Shown here: one piece after another, positions 59,986 through 64,000 of the stretch | How the letters are laid out: each line of letters opens with the position of its first letter | How positions within the stretch are numbered: position 1 is the first letter of the stretch | Assembly (NCBI GenBank): GCA_902537945.1 | Contig: CACBDG010000002.1 | Location: forward strand, 62,001-126,000 | Reading direction: 5' to 3' | DNA length: 64,000 bases | From: an uncultured SAR116 cluster alpha proteobacterium | Lineage (GTDB): Bacteria > Pseudomonadota > Alphaproteobacteria > Puniceispirillales > Marisalimonadaceae | Made by a program: the position numbers and the translations under genes | Notes under the pieces: model-generated | Database searches by the model: none | The model's input: the letters and a program-made list of their open reading frames with translations, nothing else | Told to the model about the DNA's origin: nothing

Positions 59986-62409
59986 ATGCCACATATTTTA
60001 AAGATTAAACCCATTGATAATTGGTTAAAAAAAAATAATTGGAACTATTATGATCATCAAATTGAAACTTTAAAATTATCTCAGAATGGTTTTGATGTTC
60101 TACTGGTTGCGCCTACTGGAGGTGGTAAAACACTAGCTGGTTTTTTGCCCTCATTAAATGATTTAATTAATAATAGACCAAAAAAAAATAAGTTACATAC
60201 TCTTTATATTTCTCCTCTTAAAGCACTTACCATAGATGTTCATAGAAATTTAAATAATCCTATTGAAGATCAAGGCTTAGATATAAGAGTTGAAACAAGG
60301 ACTGGGGATACTTCAGCTTATAAAAAAAATAGGCAAAAGGTTTTGCCTCCTCATATGCTTATGACTACTCCTGAATCATTGGCTTTATTATTGTCAAATA
60401 AGGAATCAAAAGATTATTTTAAGGATCTGAGATATTTAATTATTGATGAAATACATGTTTTAGTTAATTCAAAACGAGGTGATTTACTTTCACTTAATTT
60501 ATCTAGAATTAATTCAATGAGTCCAGATTGCAAAAGAATAGGTTTGTCTGCAACGGTAAAAAATAAAAATACCGTTTTAAAATTTTTAACATCAAAAAAA
60601 AAGACAAAAATTTTAAATGTTGAAGAAACATCTCATCCAAAAATAGAAATTTTAGAAACAAATACAAGAGTTCCATGGTCTGGTCACATGGCAAGTTATG
60701 CAATTAAGGATATATACCAAAAAATAAAGAAATCATCTTTGACTATTGTTTTTGTAAACACAAGAGCGCAAGCAGAATTAGTTTTCAATAAACTTTGGCA
60801 AGAGAATGATAAAAATTTAAGAATTGCCATCCATCATGGAAGTCTTGAAAAAGAAATAAGAAGAAAAGTAGAAAGCTTAATGTCTCTGGGAAAAATCGAC
60901 TGTGTAGTAGCAACAAGTTCTTTAGATCTTGGAATTGATTGGGGAGATATTGATTTAGTTATTCAGATTGGATCACCTAAAGGGATTTCAAGATTTTTAC
61001 AACGCATAGGAAGAAGTAATCATAAATTTGATGAACCTTCAAATGCACTTTTAGTACCATCTAATAGATTTGAATATTTAGAATGTTTATCTGCAATTAA
61101 TTCAATTAAAAATAAGTTATTAGATGAAACAAAAGAAAAAAAGGGGAGTTTAGATGTTCTTGCTCAACATATATTGGGGGTTGCTTGCAGTGCTCCATTT
61201 CATGTTGATGAGTTGTATAATCAAGTAATAAATGCATGGCCATATAGACATTTAACAAAAATAAAGTTTTTTGAGGTTTTAGAATTTGTAAAAAATGGAG
61301 GGTATTCTCTGAAATATTATGAACAGTACTCTAAGATAGCACTCAATAAAAATAAACTCTATGCAATTAAAAATAAAAGTATACGAAATAGATATAAACT
61401 AAATGTAGGAACTATTGTTGAATCTTATATGCTTAAAGTCAAATTAGGGAATAGAACTTTAGGTCAAGTAGAAGAATGGTTTATAGAGGGGTTAAACGAA
61501 GGTGATACTTTCTTATTTAGTGGTAGGGTCTTAGAATATCAAACTATTTTAAATGATAATGTTATTGTTAAATCAACAAGTCATACACAGCCCAAAATAC
61601 CTTCTTACGCTGGAGGAAGGTTACCTTTAAGTACAGAACTTTCCATTGAAGTAAGAAAATTATTGAGTAAAAAACAATTTTGGAAAAATTTTCCAAATCA
61701 AATTAATGAATGGCTTAAGTTACAATCTAAATTTTCAAATTTGCCATCCTTAAATGGGCTTTTAGTTGAAACTTTTCCTCGTTTAGTGAGTGGTAAAAAA
61801 AGATTTTTTTTAATTTGTTACACTTTTGAGGGAAGGAATGCCAATCAAACACTTGGTTTTTTAATATTAAGAAAAATGCAACGCATTGGCTGTAAGCCTA
61901 TAAGTTTTGTTGCTACAGATTATGCTTTAGCTATTTGGTCAATTAATGAAGTTAAAGATATAAACATTATTTTAAATGATGATCTTATGTTAGATGATTT
62001 ATATGAATGGTTAGAAGAAACACCATTGTTGAAAAAAAATTTTCGAGATGCTGCCATCATTTCAGGTTTAATTGAACGTTCAATACCTGGGCAGAAAAAA
62101 ACTGGCAAACAGGTTTTATTTAATTCTGATTTGATTTTCAATGTTCTTAGGAAACACGAACCAAAACATCTTTTATTAGAAGTTGCAAGAGACGATTCTT
62201 ATAGAGGATTAATAGATTTAGATAGATTAAGTGAATTTTTGAAAAGAATTGAAAACAATATTACTTATAAAAAGCTTGACAGAATTTCACCTTTGGCGGT
62301 TCCTTTAATATTAGAAATTAATAGGCAAACTATTGATAAATCTGAAATGGAGGAATATTTCCTTGAGGAACTTGAAAATGAAATATTAAGTGAAGTTGGT
62401 TTAAATTGA
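59986..62409 (+). CDS. Ligase-associated DEXH-box helicase (Lhr-core)
   Basis: 807 residues. Walker A is APTGGGKTLAGFLP (about 42-55), motif II is IIDEIHVLV (DEIH), motif III is GLSATVKN, and motif VI is RFLQRIGRSNHK. A winged-helix and the β-barrel of the Lhr-core follow in the C-terminal half. Lhr helicases unwind RNA:DNA hybrids or DNA 3'-to-5' in repair. It is divergent from the exonuclease gene with only 17 bp between start codons and no Shine-Dalgarno, so initiation may be leaderless. Its last 4 nt overlap the PdeM start. Confidence 0.95.
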   Translation: MPHILKIKPIDNWLKKNNWNYYDHQIETLKLSQNGFDVLLVAPTGGGKTLAGFLPSLNDLINNRPKKNKLHTLYISPLKALTIDVHRNLNNPIEDQGLDIRVETRTGDTSAYKKNRQKVLPPHMLMTTPESLALLLSNKESKDYFKDLRYLIIDEIHVLVNSKRGDLLSLNLSRINSMSPDCKRIGLSATVKNKNTVLKFLTSKKKTKILNVEETSHPKIEILETNTRVPWSGHMASYAIKDIYQKIKKSSLTIVFVNTRAQAELVFNKLWQENDKNLRIAIHHGSLEKEIRRKVESLMSLGKIDCVVATSSLDLGIDWGDIDLVIQIGSPKGISRFLQRIGRSNHKFDEPSNALLVPSNRFEYLECLSAINSIKNKLLDETKEKKGSLDVLAQHILGVACSAPFHVDELYNQVINAWPYRHLTKIKFFEVLEFVKNGGYSLKYYEQYSKIALNKNKLYAIKNKSIRNRYKLNVGTIVESYMLKVKLGNRTLGQVEEWFIEGLNEGDTFLFSGRVLEYQTILNDNVIVKSTSHTQPKIPSYAGGRLPLSTELSIEVRKLLSKKQFWKNFPNQINEWLKLQSKFSNLPSLNGLLVETFPRLVSGKKRFFLICYTFEGRNANQTLGFLILRKMQRIGCKPISFVATDYALAIWSINEVKDINIILNDDLMLDDLYEWLEETPLLKKNFRDAAIISGLIERSIPGQKKTGKQVLFNSDLIFNVLRKHEPKHLLLEVARDDSYRGLIDLDRLSEFLKRIENNITYKKLDRISPLAVPLILEINRQTIDKSEMEEYFLEELENEILSEVGLN

Positions 62410-63068
62410 AGACTATAAATTTTAATAATCATAAATTTCAAATTAGTAGAGATGGTATCTTATTTTGGTTTGATAAACAAATTGCAATTATATCAGATTT
62501 ACACCTTGAAAAAGGGAGTAGTTTCGGTTCTTCTGGACAATTTTTACCACCTTATGACAGTGAAGAAACCTTAACAAAACTTTTAAATACAATAAAGAAG
62601 TATAATATAACAAAAGTAATTCTTTTAGGAGATACTTTTCATGATAAAAATGCATTCAGCAGAATGTCTAATAAAGTTTTAATTTTGTTTGAAACATTTA
62701 TCAAAAAATACGAAGTAATTTTTGTGCTTGGGAACCATGAAACCAAGATGAAATTTGAACATATAAAGTTTTTTAATGAGTATGTTTTAGATGGAATTCA
62801 TTTTATCCATCAAACATCAAAGAAATGTATATATCAAATTTCAGGGCACTATCATCCAGTCGCAACAATAAGAACAGGTGCTAAGAAAATAACTGGTAAA
62901 TGCTTTATTCAAGAACAGTACAATTTAATTATGCCCTCTTATGGCGTTTATACAGGTGGCTTAAATATTAGAAATAAGATATTTAAAAAAATATTTAAAA
63001 AAGAACCTAATGTTTATTTTTTAGGAAAAAGATCTATATATAAATTTCCATATAAGTTTTATTTATAG
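62406..63068 (+). CDS. pdeM: Ligase-associated DNA damage response endonuclease PdeM (metallophosphoesterase)
   Basis: 220 residues with the full calcineurin-like metal set: ISDLHLEKGSSF (DxH), LLGDTFHDKN (GD), LGNHETKM (GNHE) and SGHYHPVA (GHxH). It is the fourth part of the Lhr-ligase cluster and probably nicks or trims DNA in the same repair route. The start is TTG 62406, overlapping the helicase stop by 4 nt (TTGA). The tail is Lys-rich. A DNA rather than a protein or nucleotide substrate is inferred from context and known homologues. Confidence 0.92.
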   Translation: MKTINFNNHKFQISRDGILFWFDKQIAIISDLHLEKGSSFGSSGQFLPPYDSEETLTKLLNTIKKYNITKVILLGDTFHDKNAFSRMSNKVLILFETFIKKYEVIFVLGNHETKMKFEHIKFFNEYVLDGIHFIHQTSKKCIYQISGHYHPVATIRTGAKKITGKCFIQEQYNLIMPSYGVYTGGLNIRNKIFKKIFKKEPNVYFLGKRSIYKFPYKFYL

Positions 63069-63142
63069 GTCATATTAATCAAAGCAAGTTGTTGTTTATA
63101 TAATAAATCCTATTTATTACCGGATTAAAAGGGTATTATATT

Positions 63143-63841
63143 ATGAATTTTTCATCTATATTACTATCTCTAATTTTTCATACAGGTATTTTTTTATCTT
63201 TAATAACTTTTTTTAATCCAGAATTACGTCAAAGAACTAAAATTCAGCATGATTTAGTTTCATTTCAATTTATAGAAAATGATCTTTTTGAAAAACAAAA
63301 GGAAAATAATATTTTAGAGAATAAACAATTTAAAATTTATCAAAATAAAAAAAATGTATCTATACAAAATTTGATAAAAAAAAACCAAACTACCCAATCA
63401 CCAAATCCAAAATCTCAAGTAGTTAAAGAAAAAAACTTTGAGGTAAAAAAAAAGGTAATCAAAAAAGTAAAATCATTAGTTCCACAGATTAAAAAAAAAT
63501 TTAATGAAAATAAGTTAGTGACACGAGGCAATTTTTTTAATGAAAAGCCTTCTATGTCCGTAATACCGAATATTGAAAAATTTAAAAGTGCAAAATTAAA
63601 CCAAAAATTTTATAGTTGTTCTAAATCTAAAAAATCAAAACTTGAGAAAAAAAATAAAAAAGACAGTTTTGTTAATAAAAATGTCACAATATCAAATTTG
63701 TTAGGATATTTTTATAATTATGATCCTAATTATATAAACATCTCTAATCTTTTAAAAAGTGATCAAAGAACTTATCAAAAGAACATAAATATTACTGAAT
63801 TACTTAACAGTAAAATAGACAGTATTGAAGTATGTAATTAA
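63143..63841 (+). CDS. Lys-rich protein with N-terminal membrane anchor and a 17-residue repeat, unknown function
   Basis: 232 residues. One hydrophobic segment (about 4-24) is followed by a long, Lys/Asn-rich region without strong secondary pattern, as in TolA/TonB-type spanning proteins, but no C-terminal TolA/TonB domain is recognisable. Near the end the motif N-x-x-I-x-x-L-L recurs at residues 180, 197 and 214, exactly 17 apart (NVTISNLL, YINISNLL, NINITELL), with an isolated relative NVSIQNLI at 71. The role is unknown; a periplasm-spanning linker or cell-envelope protein is a guess. AAAGGG precedes the ATG at ~10 nt. Confidence 0.65.
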   Translation: MNFSSILLSLIFHTGIFLSLITFFNPELRQRTKIQHDLVSFQFIENDLFEKQKENNILENKQFKIYQNKKNVSIQNLIKKNQTTQSPNPKSQVVKEKNFEVKKKVIKKVKSLVPQIKKKFNENKLVTRGNFFNEKPSMSVIPNIEKFKSAKLNQKFYSCSKSKKSKLEKKNKKDSFVNKNVTISNLLGYFYNYDPNYINISNLLKSDQRTYQKNINITELLNSKIDSIEVCN

Positions 63842-63908
63842 ATTCTTGATTTTTTATCTTTGATTTTTTAATATCTTAAATCTTTTTTATATATGTGGAG
63901 TTGGGCTT

Positions 63909-64000
63909 ATGAAAAAAATTCTTTTATCAGTTTCATCAGTTATTTTGATTATTTTTTCAATTTCAAATGCCAATAGTCAAACAAAAGCTACATCAGACAG
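63909..64000 (+). CDS. Secreted or periplasmic protein, N-terminal fragment (cut by window end)
   Basis: ATG 63909, preceded by GGAG at 63897-63900, opens a frame that runs to the window edge: MKKILLSVSSVILIIFSISN and then ANSQTKATSD. This is a clean signal peptide with a likely cleavage after SNA. The product is therefore exported, but 30 residues are too few to assign a family. Candidates range from a solute-binding protein to an envelope factor coupled to the Lys-rich protein upstream. Confidence 0.7.
   Translation, partial: MKKILLSVSSVILIIFSISNANSQTKATSD

Noticed and set aside
59969-59992. GTG start of the exonuclease overlapping the helicase start
   Set aside because: The family starts at the later ATG (MKWINENLY), which removes the overlap; no ribosome binding site supports the GTG.

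Overview
The window is strongly AT-rich, densely coded DNA, with many 1-8 nt gene overlaps and frequent TTG starts. It reads as a chromosome segment of a free-living, genome-streamlined alphaproteobacterium, probably marine. The basis is the gene families rather than a marker phylogeny: electron-transfer-flavoprotein:ubiquinone oxidoreductase, an NAD-dependent Fds-type formate dehydrogenase, an Mrp-type antiporter operon, cobalamin salvage genes, TauD-type dioxygenase, the ligase-associated Lhr repair cluster, and riboswitch-controlled vitamin uptake. No phage, transposon, CRISPR or rRNA was seen. The exact lineage cannot be fixed from this sequence alone.

Layout. 1-4156: end of lon, hup with a terminator, a methyltransferase, tRNA-Val, an atypical SDR protein, ferredoxin-NADP reductase and a nucleotide-sugar-epimerase-like protein. 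4205-7018: a cobalamin riboswitch, a BtuB-like outer-membrane receptor and a small membrane protein that together look like a B12 uptake unit. 7105-12576: tRNA-Asp, a VOC protein, an MFS exporter, an amidohydrolase, a HisC-like aminotransferase and an aldehyde dehydrogenase closed by a terminator. 12658-14682: a GAF protein, a small partner and a double cyclic-nucleotide-binding protein, which look like a signalling group without a recognisable output domain. 14730-24290: DgoK and DgoA (2-keto-3-deoxygalactonate catabolism), two-subunit formate dehydrogenase, CobT-CobS-CobC (lower-ligand attachment of cobalamin), and a split ThDP decarboxylase of the sulfopyruvate/phosphonopyruvate type. 24328-27581: a palindrome, a MarR regulator and EmrA/EmrB-like efflux. 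27603-33258: homocysteine methyltransferase, MoxR ATPase plus VWA protein, thioesterase, a permease of unknown substrate and a convergent DMT exporter.

33329-35726 (minus) holds ETF-QO, a SufU-like scaffold and a 43-residue membrane microprotein. 35779-43096 (minus) is a ten-gene Mrp-type operon with three NuoM/N-like D subunits and only the C-terminal part of MrpA. 43171-44958 carries a thiamine-precursor ABC transporter with a TPP riboswitch placed between the permease and binding-protein genes. 45013-46736: AcuC/HDAC-like deacetylase, a DUF192 protein and tRNA-Pro. 47021-49186: an amino-acid ABC transporter (binding protein plus two permeases, no ATPase). 49532-54499: a TauD-like dioxygenase, a mini biotin carrier with a carboxyltransferase, a SAF-domain oxidoreductase and an enoyl-CoA hydratase. 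54650-56479 is a large protein of unknown family with weak glycosyltransferase-like features. 56507-63068: an MBL hydrolase and a divergent DNA-repair cluster (ligase and exonuclease one way, Lhr-type helicase and PdeM nuclease the other). The window ends with a Lys-rich, single-TM protein and the start of a secreted protein.

Together the genes suggest a heterotroph that scavenges B12 and thiamine precursors under riboswitch control, uses formate and sugar acids as side fuels, feeds electrons through ETF to quinone, and spends ion gradients through Mrp. The best candidates for undescribed biology are the small membrane protein under the B12 riboswitch, the GAF/cNMP trio, the 609-residue unknown protein, the Mrp-associated microproteins, and the motif-repeat protein near the right edge.
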